From NCBI GenBank assembly GCA_034401795.1, contig CM067370.1:62164369-62228368 (forward strand): 64,000 nt of DNA, in the 5' to 3' direction. The position numbers and the translations under genes are program-made. The notes below the pieces were generated by a model, which saw only the letters and a list, made by a program, of their open reading frames with translations, had not been told where the DNA came from and made no database searches. Shown in pieces: positions 45,373 to 56,577 of the stretch (within the stretch, counting starts at the first letter, position 1; each line of letters begins with the position of its first letter). This DNA is from Chaetoderma sp. LZ-2023a (taxonomy: Eukaryota; Mollusca; Caudofoveata; Chaetodermatida; Chaetodermatidae).

Positions 45373-45652
45373 ACCATCAAATGCTTTCGGATAGCACTGC
45401 AGTGGATCCCCTCACACTGTGGAGTCCAAGGAAATGAGGAAGCAGACAAGATGGCAAAGGTGGGTGCAGAAGAGAATCAGACAGAAAACATGGTTACCCA
45501 TACAGAGATGAAGACTATCATCAAGTCACTCTATAGAACACCTCAATCAGAAGATGCCTACCATCATCTCTCGAGGCCAGAGCAAGTGACCATTTTTCGT
45601 CTCAGAACTGGACACAACAGACTAAACCAACACATGTACAGGCGGTTCCACC

Positions 45653-46755
45653 TAGGCTTGCGCGATTTTTGGATTTAATCGTGAAGTTCGATTTATTTAA
45701 TTGAGGAAAGATCGGAAAATCGTCAAAAATTTCATGTTTTACAAAATCTGAAGTGTGTACTTTTCCGTCGCATTATATCAGTACATGAGTACACTTAAAA
45801 TCGATTCACGCCTGTGTTCATTGTGTGTATATCCCGCCGTGCCATGCATGTGTCGAATAATTATGAATCACAACACAAAGCGCTACAATAAACAAGCTAA
45901 CAATAGCGAGGTAACACCTTTGTCATTGAGAAAACCAGCTAGTTACGCCGGCGAATCGCCATATAATTTTCTTTCTTTCGCTGCAGACCCTGAGTCTGTT
46001 GTGAAATGTCAAGTATATACAGTTTCAGAGTGTTAGGCAATCAGTGAACATAATTCTGTTTAATTCTAGAGTTAGCAATTTCAGACGGTCTAATAATTTT
46101 TCCTTTTTGATTCGGTTGTTATGTCAAATTAAAGAAAATAAAGCAACAGCATTCCAGATTGTTTGATTTTGAACTGTGCGTTCTGTTGATTACTCTTAAA
46201 TGCAAATCGTACATTCTGAAAGCAACTATAAACTGCACTATAGGACGAGTTTACGCCGTTACACTAGTACCTACTCAAAGCTACCGTCCTATGTATGTGA
46301 ATTGCGCAGTATCTCCCGCGCTACTAATATTAGCGTCTTCGCGTTACTCCGGTAATTACCTAAACTCGTCCTACAAAGGGAGGCTATAAGCGGAAGCATC
46401 ACGTAATTTATATTTTTTTCTCGGCGACATTTTATCTCAAATTTTGATGAATTAAATAATGTTTATTAAACTATACGCAATATTTAGGCGGTCCCAATTA
46501 ATAATTTCACGCCCCCCGATGATGGATATAAGATATACGTTAAGCATAGACGTAGGATGGTAAGAATTCGTCGCATGAACATCATGTGTTCTAATTTCGG
46601 TGCTATTTTTGTATGATTTATTTAAACTTTCTAGAAACGAGTCACGTTAACCCGGTTTATGCTTTTGGGATTTTGGACCTACAATTTAATCGAAAATCGC
46701 GATTTTTTTCATAAAATCGATCGCGATGTTTCAAATCAAAAATCGCGCAAGCCTA
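45653..46755. mobile_element. TIR element 4, hAT type, inside the LINE
   Basis: Ends TAGGCTTGCGCGATTTTTG and CAAAAATCGCGCAAGCCTA are perfect inverted repeats. GTTCCACC at 45645-45652 and 46756-46763 is a perfect 8-bp target duplication. 1103 bp, no transposase. AATTAATAATTTCACG and GGATATAAGATATACG match the right half of the core in element 35794. Removing it restores the LINE reading frame over the site, which confirms the borders. Confidence 0.93.
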
Positions 46756-47898
46756 GTTCCACCTTACGACATCGCCCGCTTGTCCTTGTGGAGAAGCAGA
46801 ACACACCACAGAGCACATACTTCAATGTTGCAGTACGTATCAGCTGCTGAGAGAAGAGATCTGGCCTTTGTTAACCTCTTTTCTTGAAAAGCTGTATGGG
46901 CCTGTGGAAGAACTGCAGAAAACCACAGATTTGACAGAGAATGGCTCTCCAAGTGTAATACCAGCGATCGAAAAGAAGAAGACGTGGAGCCTCCAACCAT
47001 TCACTTGTCCGGCCATCAGTGACACAATCTGGTTGACATCCTCTCGCTCGACCATGTCTGCTTCTTAATTCTTTGTTACAAATGCCAAAAAAGGGAGAAG
47101 AGCAGTGTGGTCGTATAACTATCGTTTCAAAACAGCTAAAGCGAGTGGATTTGCGGAGTTTGACACATCCCTCATATAGTAATCCATGAAAGAGGACTCA
47201 CCGTGCCATTGTGCAACAGCCATGATGTCCTCTAACGGAACACCATTGTAAAGGGCAGTCGAGGCGGCTATTCCTCTAACATCGTGTGCCCTTGCGCATT
47301 GCACCTGGTGCTCAGTCACAATCTCATGGGTAGTCTGAATGCATTCGACTAACCAACGAGAGATAGAATCCATGGATGCGGCGCCATATGCCTTCTTATG
47401 GAAGATCCACAGATGTCTATCATTCGACTGTAACGAGTTTGTCCGTCTTTTGTACTTATTCAAAGCACGGACTGGGCACCAGACACTGGCATCACGATCA
47501 AACCTACTTAGTTTCGGTATAACGATCGGTTTGCCGGGATATCTCAAAGATTGAATCTTTGACATAAAAATCTTGGCAGTAGACGCAGACCCTCTCTGGA
47601 GACAATAAATCGGTCCCTCTCTGCTGAAAGTGCATGGATCACACTGCGCCTTCTAGCTGAGGAAGCTGCCAATAGAAAGGCCGCCTTTAGAGTCAAATGC
47701 TTTAGACTAGCCGAACGCAACGGTTCGAAAGGGTGCTTGGCCAGTACATTAAGCACTAAAGATAGACTCCAGGCTGGAATGACTACCGGTTGTCTTGGTC
47801 GGAGATTGCTCATTCCCTTCACCATCACACTCAACTGGGCCACCTCTGGACTACCCCTGTTGGCTAGACAAGGGATAACTGATGCCAAAGCTGACTTG

Positions 47899-49730
47899 TA
47901 AGGATAACTAGAACTTAAAGAAATAAATAAAAACCAAAGAAGACTCTCTTTACAGACGCACAGTCCTAACGAAAATGGAGGGAAGTGCTGGGTATATGGT
48001 CTTCGGCTTTTTTAGTTAAAATCGTAATATTACGAAAGAAGGAGGCTGCGGCACTCTGGTCTTTAAGATAAAATGAGGTAAAAGTAGATTAAGATTTCCA
48101 GCCTGCCACCTGCATGACCTCATCTAAAGATGAACCGGCAAAAAGAGCAAAAGAAGTAGACATGCCCCTAACGGCATGGGCTTTAATATGGGCGAGATTA
48201 ATTTGATCCGGAGAAGCTATTTCGTAGCAAAGCTTAATCGTCTCACAAAGCCACCTGGCAATCGTAGCTTTTGATACCGGCTTGGATAACTCTTCCGCGT
48301 AGGAAACCCATAAATGGGTAGGATCGGCTCTTTTAAAATCGGTTTGCTGTTTATACGTTCTTAAAGCCCTAACCGGACACCAAAATTTGTCGGAAGGCGA
48401 AAAAGACGACAAAGATTTAAAAATAATAGGACTAGCAGGAAAACGGTTAGACTGAGTTTTAGATAAAAAGTCCCTTCTTGGATATAAAACCAAACCGTCA
48501 CCTGAACCTATAAATCTATCTCTTTCTGCAGAAAGAGCATGAATCTCTGAACGTCTTCTAGCAGAAGCAGCAGCAACAAGAAAAACCGCTTTAAGAGTTA
48601 AAAGCTTAAGACTGATAGAAGAAATAGGTTCAAAATGGCAACCTGCCAAAACTTGAAGAATCAAAGCCAAATTCCAGGAAGGTAAAGGCTTAGCAGTCGG
48701 AGGACGAATATTACCTAGACCTCTAATAAAGCTATTAAGTCTTAGTATCCTTGACATCGGCATTCAGAAGACAAGGAAGGGAAGATGCAAGAGAAAATCT
48801 ATATCCCCAGACCGTATTAGCAGATAAATGTAAAGAGTCAAACAGATAAGATAAAAAATCTAAAACTTGTGGTATAGAAACAGAATCGGGCACGAAACCT
48901 TGGTCTGAACACCATTTACCAAAAATTTTAAGACGACCCTTGTAAACTCGACGTGTCGATTCCCTTCTGGCAGAGTCAATAATTTCCTGAGATCTTGAAG
49001 AAACCTTATCCTGGAGGCTTTCAGACTCGAGATTCTCCAAACGCACAGATTGAAGATTTCTGGATTTGGATGTACACAACGACCTCTTACTTGAGATAGA
49101 AGGTCCTGGGACACTGGAAGAAGACGAGGAAAGTCTACCAGAAGATCTAGAAGGTCTACAAACCAAATCCTCTTGGGCCAAAAGGGAGCTATTAGAAGAA
49201 TCTCGCAAACTTGGTCCTTGACCTTCTTCAACACTAACGGGATCAGCATAGTAGGGGAAAAGGCATAAGCGAACATCCCTGCCCAGGACTGAGACAGGGC
49301 ATCTACCGCCAGGGCTTGACCATCCGGAAAAGGAGACATGTAAGAGATCTGGGAATTCAGAGAGGTCGCGAACAGATCTACTAGAGGACGATCCATAAGA
49401 TTGAAAATCGCTCTGACAACCGACTTCTTTAACTGCCACTCTGTGTGGGCGAACTTGCTGGGACATGACAGTTGATCCGCCAGAAAATTCAGACTGCCTG
49501 GGACATGTGAGGACACTAGAAAAATCTGCCTCTTGCGGCACCACAAGAGAAGATTCCACACTTCTAGACAAAGGAGAGACGCCCTTGTACCTCCCTGCCT
49601 GTTGATATAAGATACCACTGTCGAATTGTCCGACCGAATTGAGACTTTGAGGCCTATCACCAGATCTGACCAAGAAAGGAGAGCCTTCTTGACAGCCCAC
49701 AACTCCAGAGGGGAGAGATGGTGTTTTCAC
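47899..49730 (-). mobile_element. DIRS-like fragment B, different subfamily
   Basis: It holds RNase H-type sequence (SDNSTVVSYINRQGG), downstream connecting sequence (VDLFATSLNSQ) and tyrosine recombinase sequence (48089-48763, HAVRGMSTSF). It is clearly diverged from A and C in both codons and protein, so it is another subfamily. Gag and most of the RT are missing. Broken fossil with two large truncations and a few smaller breaks. It may extend to about 47900 on the left, where remnant A ends. Confidence 0.8.
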
Positions 49731-52700
49731 ATTTTAGCAATATTTTTTAAACCCAAACTTAATGTTCATATTATTAATACTTTTAATGTTGTCCCCGATA
49801 GAATTTTACATGTTACTGCTAAAATAAATGATAAGTATTTTTTTGGGATTAATATATATAATCCGACTGATTCATGTGAAAAAGTAAAATGTATTGATCT
49901 CCTGAATATTCACCTATCTACGTTAACAGAGCTTTACCCAATAATTATCAGAGGTGATTTTTAGAAGCACTAATTAATCACCGCAATCTTGTAGATGTGT
50001 TTAGATTTTTACACCCCACGGCAAAGACTTTTACATGGACCCGATCAGATGGTGTTTCCTCTCGCCTCGATAGATTTTACATTTCTACCATTTTTAAGCA
50101 GTTCTTATGATCATCCACAACTGTACCATGCAGTGATTCTGACCACTCTATTGTTTGTTTCTCAGTCCAATTCAAAGCACCTAAACGTAAAAGTGCTTAC
50201 TGGTGCTTGAATACTGATTTGTTAAATGAGAAAGAATATTGTAATCTAATTATTAATTTTTGGGGAAAATGGCGGGAAAGAGATCCTCACTTTGAGAGCA
50301 CCCAGGATTGGTGGGATACGGGAAAGAAACAAATTTGTACATTATCTCTATGTTTTTCGCGCGACCGCGCAGATATTTTAAAAGAACAACGCTTGTGCTT
50401 GCAAACTGAGATAGAACAATTGTCCAATCAGGTCCCAATGAATGGCGAATTACGTGAAAAACTAAAAGAAAAGGAAACACATTTTGCAACTCTTTAGAAG
50501 CAGCAAATGAGGGGTGCGTGGGTGAGGTCACACTTCCAACATGTTAACAATTCGGACAGCCCAACAAAATACTTTTTCGATCGTGAAAACAAACGACCCA
50601 TAAATAAAACTTTTTCTCATTTAAGATTGCCTGATGGGACAATTGTAAACGAGGATTCTGATATATTAAAATATGTCTCTGAATTTTATGGAGATTTGTA
50701 TAATAATACTGGAATTTGTAAGCAATCTGAAAATGTATTATTATTGGATCTTCCACAACTTTGTGAACGTTCAAAGAATGATCTAGAGAAATCCATTAGT
50801 TTGTCTGAATTATCCGCGGCAATAGTACAAACTAAATAATAATAAGGCACCTGGCATAGATGGATTGCCTTCTGAATTTTATAAAACTTTTTGGGACACT
50901 ATCGCTAATGATTTTCTTGCTGTTTTTAATCAATCAATTCGGGAAATGAGAATGCCTACATCATGTAAAAGGGCTGTGATCACGCTGTTGCCTAAGAAAG
51001 GCGATCTTAGCCTATTGAAAAACTGGAGACCTGTGTCACTTCTCTGCGTCGATTTAAAAATTCATTTAAAGATTTTATACAACCGCATGAAAACTGTTTT
51101 ACCGGACATTATTCATGCAGACCAAAGTTACTGTATACCAATACAGATGCATACAGTCTAGTTAAAATAAACAACTCATTTTCGGCTCCTTCTTCCTTCA
51201 GACGTGGTATTAGGCAAGGTTGTTCCCTATCAGGTGCGTTGTATACTATTTACATATAGCCGTTATTAAACAAACTCCGTTCAAATCAAGAATTAAAGGG
51301 AGTAACCTTGCCCGATACCACCAATGAAAAGGTGACAGTTTCCGCTTACGCCAATGATGTCACCGCATTCGCTACATCTAATCAAGATTTTGTCAATCTA
51401 CAAAATTGGTTGGCTATATATTCAGCCTCATCTAATGCAAAGATTAATTTAGAGAAATCTGAAGGGCTATGGGCGGGCATATGGAAGAATCGTACAGACG
51501 AGCCATTGGGAATCAAGTGGAATAACAAAGGGCTAAAAATTCTTGGGATCTTCATCGGAAATTCAGCTGAATATTTTAACCAAAATTGGATAAACATGGA
51601 ATCGGATGTAAGTACTAAACTAGCTAAATGGCACAATATATCTCGAGCCCTTTCCTTAAGAGGCCGTATTATTGTTACAAATCTTCTCAATGCATCTAAA
51701 TTATGGCATAAATTTACTGCCATTGATCCACCAGTAGTTCTTGTAAATTCAATCCAGACATTTAATTAATTTTGCATGGATTGGAAAACATTGGCTACCA
51801 AAAGAATTATTATCGCTATCGTTAGAAGACGGTGGACAGGGATTGGTGCATCTGAATTCTAGAAGTACATCTTTTCGTATTTGCTATGCACAATATTTTC
51901 TGTATTTTCGTCAATTGCATCCTTGTTTTAAGTTTACTAGCTGGTTTCTAAAGCGAGCGCATGAGTTCAATTATGATGATCAGCTGTTTTATATTGATCT
52001 TGATACAGGTACTCTTGGAAATGTAGCATCTTTTTATAAAACATTGTTAACGTCCTGGTTTTCTTTTACTGTCTCCTGAGAGTCATTGCCATCTTGTACA
52101 GCGGATATTCTCCATGAGCCACTGTTTCTAAATGGAATGATTAAAAACCACCGAACTGGGCTAACCTTTTATTTACAAGATTTTATAAGTGCCAATTTCA
52201 CTACAGTAGCTGATATTGTTGATTGCCACCAGAAAGTGTCTGTTGATGTTTTGTCAAATAAATTTCCCAATCATTCTAAGCGGTTACTAGATAATAACCT
52301 TAATACGCTATGGAAAAATTTGCCATTGGAATGGTGTCACAAGATTAATCGTCCAGATAATGTGCCTAGTTCCTTGCATCAAATTGACATTTTGTTTACT
52401 AATGACCTTTATAAATGTACTGTATCATTTCCATCTAACTGCCCGAAAGAATTGTATAGAATGCCATTGTTAAAATGTTATGCAAATAGTATACGTATAG
52501 TATAGTATAGTTCTCGGGAGAACTCATGCGCTCGCTTTAGAAACCAGCTAGTAAACTTAACAATAGTATTAATGTATGGGCAGATGTTTTGTTGTAGATA
52601 TTTCCTCTGTGACTAATTGTCGTTGTTTTTACGAATTTCCATGTACACGTTTTGAGGGTGATTTATCATGGAAAATTCTACATGGAGCATTGGGAACAGG

Positions 52701-52858
52701 AATATTTCTTTACAAAGCAGGTTATCGTCCTGATAATCACTGCCCTCACTGTGGTGAACGGGAGGACATTACTCATATGTTTTTAACGTACTCACGTATT
52801 CAGACATTACTTTTAGCTGTAAAAAGATCTGTGTTGTATTTATTGGAGACTGCAGGAA
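49731..52858 (+). pseudogene. Tx1-type LINE ORF2, decayed
   Basis: Pieces in order: endonuclease (GINIYNPTDS, IIIRGDF; then TFTWTRSDGVSSRLDRFYIS, CDSDHSIV), linker (CLNTDLLNEKEYCNLIINFW), reverse transcriptase (NKAPGIDGLPSEFYKTFWD at about 50840, LLPKKGDLSLLKNWRPVSLL, RRGIRQGCSLSGALY), and a Cys-rich end, CPHCGEREDITHMFLTYS, at about 52740. The active-site box reads YAND rather than YADD near 51350. Stops and frameshifts separate at least eight blocks (for example stops near 49963, 50496, 50837, 51160, 51767). APGIDGLPSEFYK and the RPVSLL phrase place it in L1/Tx1 rather than I or CR1. Confidence 0.8.
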
Positions 52859-52887
52859 ATGTCAATTTCCCTTTCTCCGAGCTCTAA

Positions 52888-53042
52888 CAATACTCACCAT
52901 TCTGTTACTTCTGATATACAGCTGGCCCTGACAGCGGCTCTAGGATTATAGACTTAGAAAGCTTTACCGACTCCTGGGAACCGGGTACTCGGCTCCCAAC
53001 TGCCGAGTACCCGTTTACCATAGAGCTCATATTGTTTGCATA
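52888..53042. repeat. DIRS C terminal repeat (left in window)
   Basis: Its reverse complement is nearly identical to 59680-59839. The closing half of a local inverted repeat lies at 53096-53155. The same arrangement is at 41218-41520 in remnant A. Confidence 0.85.
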
Positions 53043-53699
53043 GCCACCAAACAAGAGAAAACTATGGCTTGCCTCCGTGGGGATGGGAGGCTGGGTCCGT
53101 AACAGAATGGTGAGTATTGTTAGATCTCGGAGAAAGGGAAATTGACATTTCCTGCATTCTCCTTCGATCAATACTCACCATTCTGTTACTTCTGATATAC
53201 ACCAGATTTGATCAGTAACCTGGTGGGAAGGGGCAAGCCATACATGCTAATTTTGCCCCTTGGAGAAAGATTTTAGACTTCAAACTTGACTAACGGAGAC
53301 CTAAAAGGACCGTCAAGTTCACGGAACCGAATCACATTCGCGTCACAGCCCCCCCCCCTTTTTCCTCCTAAGAAAAGGGAGAGAACTAACGAACATGTAT
53401 CTCGCCTGAAAACACCAATATGCCAAGAGGGTTAACTACTCCCTGCATATCGCTTGTATTAGCCTGGGAATGAGCATGAATATATAAGATGAATGAACAT
53501 GATACATATACATAATACAAAAAACTCTCACTTGTTGATTTACCTTATGATAACAGAACTTCAGACGTACCGCCTACAACCATTCACCGGTTCGGCCATC
53601 AGTGACACAATCTGGTTGACATCCTCTCGCTTGACCATGCCTGCTTTAGGTTCTTTTCTTACCAAAGTGAAAAAAGGGGAAAAGCAGTGTGGTCACTAA

Positions 53700-54473
53700 C
53701 TATCGTTTCAAAACAGCTAAAGCGAGTGGATTGGCTGAGTCTGACACATCCCTCATATAGTAATCCGTAAATGAGGACTCACAGTGCCATTGTGCAACGG
53801 CCATGATGTCCTCTAACGGAACACCATGGTAAAGGGCGGTCGAGGCGGCTATTCCTCTAACATCGTGTGCCCTTACGCCCTGCACCTGGTGCCCAGTCGC
53901 CATCTCGTGAGTAGTCTGAATGCATTCGACCACCCAACGAGAGATAGTATCCACGGATGCGGCGCCATAAGGCTTTTTATGGCAGATCCACAGATGTCTA
54001 TCGTTCGACCGTAACGAGTCAGTTCGTTTCTTGTACTTAGTCAAAGCACGGACCGGGCACAAGACACTGGCATCACGATCAAACCTGGTTAACTTCGGTA
54101 TAATGATCGGTTTGCCGGGATATCTCAAAGATTGGTTCTTTGACATAAACTCTGCTCTTGGCAGAAGACGCAGACCTTCTCCAGAAACAATAAATCGGTT
54201 CCTCTCTGCCGAAAGCACATGGATCTCACTGTGCCTTCTAGCTGAGGAAGCTGCCAATAGAAAGACCGCCTTTAGAGTCAAATGCTTTAGACTAGCCGAA
54301 CGCAACGGTTCGAAAGGGTGCTTGGCCAGTACATTAAGCACTAAAAATAGACTCCAGGCTGGAATGACTACCGGTTGTCTCGGTCGGAGATTGCTCATTC
54401 CCTTCAACATCACATTTAACTGGGCCACCTCTGGACTATCCCTGTTGGCTAGACAAGGGATAACTGATGCCAA
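53700..54473 (-). CDS. DIRS C tyrosine recombinase part
   Basis: 257 residues from the first methionine. It resembles the catalytic half of DIRS tyrosine recombinases, which join a circular DNA copy to the genome: HDVRGIAAST, AVAQWHCESS and YYMRDVSDS are seen. The core-binding part lies in the overlapping frame upstream, as is usual for the family. Fossil element part; not a host gene. Confidence 0.8.
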   Translation of the reverse strand: MASVIPCLANRDSPEVAQLNVMLKGMSNLRPRQPVVIPAWSLFLVLNVLAKHPFEPLRSASLKHLTLKAVFLLAASSARRHSEIHVLSAERNRFIVSGEGLRLLPRAEFMSKNQSLRYPGKPIIIPKLTRFDRDASVLCPVRALTKYKKRTDSLRSNDRHLWICHKKPYGAASVDTISRWVVECIQTTHEMATGHQVQGVRAHDVRGIAASTALYHGVPLEDIMAVAQWHCESSFTDYYMRDVSDSANPLALAVLKR

Positions 54474-54525
54474 AGCTGACTTGTATCCAGCAACTGTGAC
54501 GGGAGCTAGTCCTGAAAAGAACAGC

Positions 54526-56577
54526 TCACAGAGAAAGTCTGCTATTTGCTGATAGTGGATTGAAAGGTATCAATACCCTTTTCTTCACACCAGTCTGCAA
54601 ATCTGTTAACCTTGTTGTTATATGACTTGAAGGTTGACCTCCTTCTCGCAGCCGCGATGAAATCAGCAGCCTGTCGAGAAAAGCCTTCCGACGTGGAACG
54701 TTGTTTGATAACATCCACGCAGTCAATTTGAACATTTCGGGACACTCGTGTAGGAAACGTCCCTTGGCCTGGGAGATTATGTTCGGAATCTCGGGCAACT
54801 GCACAGGATTTTCCACCAGCAGATCTAGAAGATCCGTGAACCACGCCCTGCTCGGCCAATACGGCGCTATTAGCAGGACCAGACACGGTTCCTCCCTGAC
54901 CTTCACCAATACCTTCGGTAGAAGAATGGTGGGTGGGTACGCGTAAGCGTGCATCCCTCTCCAGCTTATCGCCAGAGCGTCTGTATCGATGGCATTTGGA
55001 TCTGGAATCGGCGAGACATATGTCATGATTTGAGCATTTTCCTTTGTGGCGAACAAGTCCACGTTGGGTTTGCCCCAATGCTCGAAGATCCGTCGCAGAA
55101 CTGGAGGGTTGAGGGACCATTCTGTTGGCAGGATTCTCTGTCTGCGAGACAAAGCATCCGCCAGAATGTTCAATCGGCCAGGAATATGAGCTGCATCCAA
55201 AACAACCGAGTAATTCCTGCACCATTGAATCAAGTACCACACCCTGATACACAGAGTGGGAAACCTGGTCCCGCCCTGGCGATTTATATATGATACTACT
55301 GTCGAATTGTCCGACCGTATCAATATCACCTTGCCCCTGATCATCGGAAGGAACTCTTCCAACGCCAGTTCCACTGCCATCATTTCCAACAGATTGATAT
55401 GCAGCTGACTCTCCGGGAGAGTCCATGTGCCCGAGACCTGGTGTTCTCCCAGGCAGGCACCCCACCCTTCCAGCGATGCATCCATGTAGACGGACAGCTG
55501 GGGGTGGGGTAGGTGCAGCGAAACCCCTAATAGGAGATTCTGACGCTGTTTCCACCATAGAAGATGCGATATTATCGGCTCCAAAACTGGCACCAGTTTT
55601 GACAGGGGTTCTGTTTTCTGTTTCCACAGAGACATCAGATACAACTGGATAGGCCTTCGCATTAGAGCAGCGTACGGGATAACCTGCTCCATGGAGACCA
55701 TCATGCCCAGCATCTGAAGGAACCGCCTCGCCTGAATGTGGTTTCCCACTCGAAAACTCCTGAGGATGGCTAACAGAGACACCACTCTGGGCTCTGACGG
55801 GTAAACCCTGCCCTCCTCGAGGTCGAATCGCATCCCCAAATAAACGAAATGTTGAGTGGGCGTCAACTCAGATTTCTCCTCGTTGACTATGCAGCGTAGA
55901 TCTGAAAGTAACTTCAGAGTCAGAGCAGTATCCATGTTCAACCTGGCTGCCGAGTCTGCCTTGAGCAGCCAGTCGTCTATGTAGGTGTGTAGCGCCACGT
56001 TCTCTTTTCTGAGAAACGCTGTCACCGCAAGGACCACTCTTGTGAAAACCCTCGGAGCTGTCGACAGGCCAAAAGGGAGAACTGTAAACTCCCATTCTTG
56101 ATTCTGAAACGCAAATCTCAGAAACCTGTGCCAACTCCGATTCATAGGAATGTGGAAATATGCATCTTTCAGATCGATCGATACACACCACATTCCTTTC
56201 CTCAATCCCGCCATTACCGACCTCGGCGTTTCCATCTGGAACCGAGGCGTATGGATAAACCAATTTAATGGCCTGAGATTGAGTATGGGTCTCCATCCCC
56301 CTGTGCTCTTGGGGACACGGAACATGTTTGAATAGAAGCCTGGAGTGTTTCGGTTTGCTGGTTTTATTGCTCCCTTCAGAAGCAAACCCGACACTTCCTT
56401 TTGAACGGCTTCTAACTTGTCTGGCTCCCTTGGTACGGGTGTCCAGACAGGTGCCTCGACGAAACGCATGAGCCTTCCACCCACCATAGACGCCTCGACG
56501 TCTAACGGGGTTGTCCGGCTCGCAGTCCGCCCCCACCCCTCTTTCTTAACGAGAGAGAGAGAGAGAGAGAGAACCAT
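54526..56577 (-). CDS. DIRS C reverse transcriptase and RNase H part
   Basis: 683 residues. RT motifs: WRPILNLRPLN, CVSIDLKDAYFHIP, VLPFGLSTAPRVFT and YIDDWLL. RNase H: VYMDASLEGWGA, LEMMAVELAL, IRSDNSTVVSYINRQGG. It ends with connecting sequence (VDLFATKENAQ) typical of DIRS elements. The order RT-RNase H and no integrase, followed by a recombinase, defines the family. The + strand and alternative - strand frames over it are shadows. Fossil element part. Confidence 0.9.
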   Translation of the reverse strand: MVLSLSLSLVKKEGWGRTASRTTPLDVEASMVGGRLMRFVEAPVWTPVPREPDKLEAVQKEVSGLLLKGAIKPANRNTPGFYSNMFRVPKSTGGWRPILNLRPLNWFIHTPRFQMETPRSVMAGLRKGMWCVSIDLKDAYFHIPMNRSWHRFLRFAFQNQEWEFTVLPFGLSTAPRVFTRVVLAVTAFLRKENVALHTYIDDWLLKADSAARLNMDTALTLKLLSDLRCIVNEEKSELTPTQHFVYLGMRFDLEEGRVYPSEPRVVSLLAILRSFRVGNHIQARRFLQMLGMMVSMEQVIPYAALMRRPIQLYLMSLWKQKTEPLSKLVPVLEPIISHLLWWKQRQNLLLGVSLHLPHPQLSVYMDASLEGWGACLGEHQVSGTWTLPESQLHINLLEMMAVELALEEFLPMIRGKVILIRSDNSTVVSYINRQGGTRFPTLCIRVWYLIQWCRNYSVVLDAAHIPGRLNILADALSRRQRILPTEWSLNPPVLRRIFEHWGKPNVDLFATKENAQIMTYVSPIPDPNAIDTDALAISWRGMHAYAYPPTILLPKVLVKVREEPCLVLLIAPYWPSRAWFTDLLDLLVENPVQLPEIPNIISQAKGRFLHECPEMFKLTAWMLSNNVPRRKAFLDRLLISSRLREGGQPSSHITTRLTDLQTGVKKRVLIPFNPLSANSRLSL

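Larger units (their letters stand above)
41916..46979 (+). mobile_element. I-group LINE (endonuclease, RT, RNase H), inserted in DIRS A
   Basis: AGACGTGGAG at 41906-41915 and at 46980-46989 is a 10-bp target duplication. Between lie about 3.95 kb of LINE plus a 1.1-kb hAT-type element (45653-46755). The 3' end is short and A-rich (CGATCGAAAAGAAGAA). No separate ORF1 was seen, so the copy may be 5'-shortened or the family may have one ORF. RNase H after RT places it in the I group (I, Nimb or R1-like) rather than RTE or CR1. Confidence 0.85.
41218..47898 (-). mobile_element. DIRS-like retrotransposon remnant A, split by a LINE
   Basis: DIRS elements use a tyrosine recombinase in place of an integrase. 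41218-41915 and 46990-47898 are two parts of one copy, matching 52859-53577 and 53578-54490 of element C in order. The end region with inverted segments (TGCCGAGTACCYGKTT) lies at 41218-41520; recombinase sequence is at 47119-47888, including HDVRGIAAST and AVAQWHGESS. The gag and reverse transcriptase parts are absent. It is a broken fossil with a large loss, the LINE insertion and a few smaller breaks. High similarity to element C points to moderate or young age. Confidence 0.85.

Noticed and set aside
54542-55627. 361-codon - strand frame as a separate protein
   Set aside because: Most of it is an alternative frame over the DIRS RNase H and connecting region; only its end belongs to the recombinase part of that fossil.
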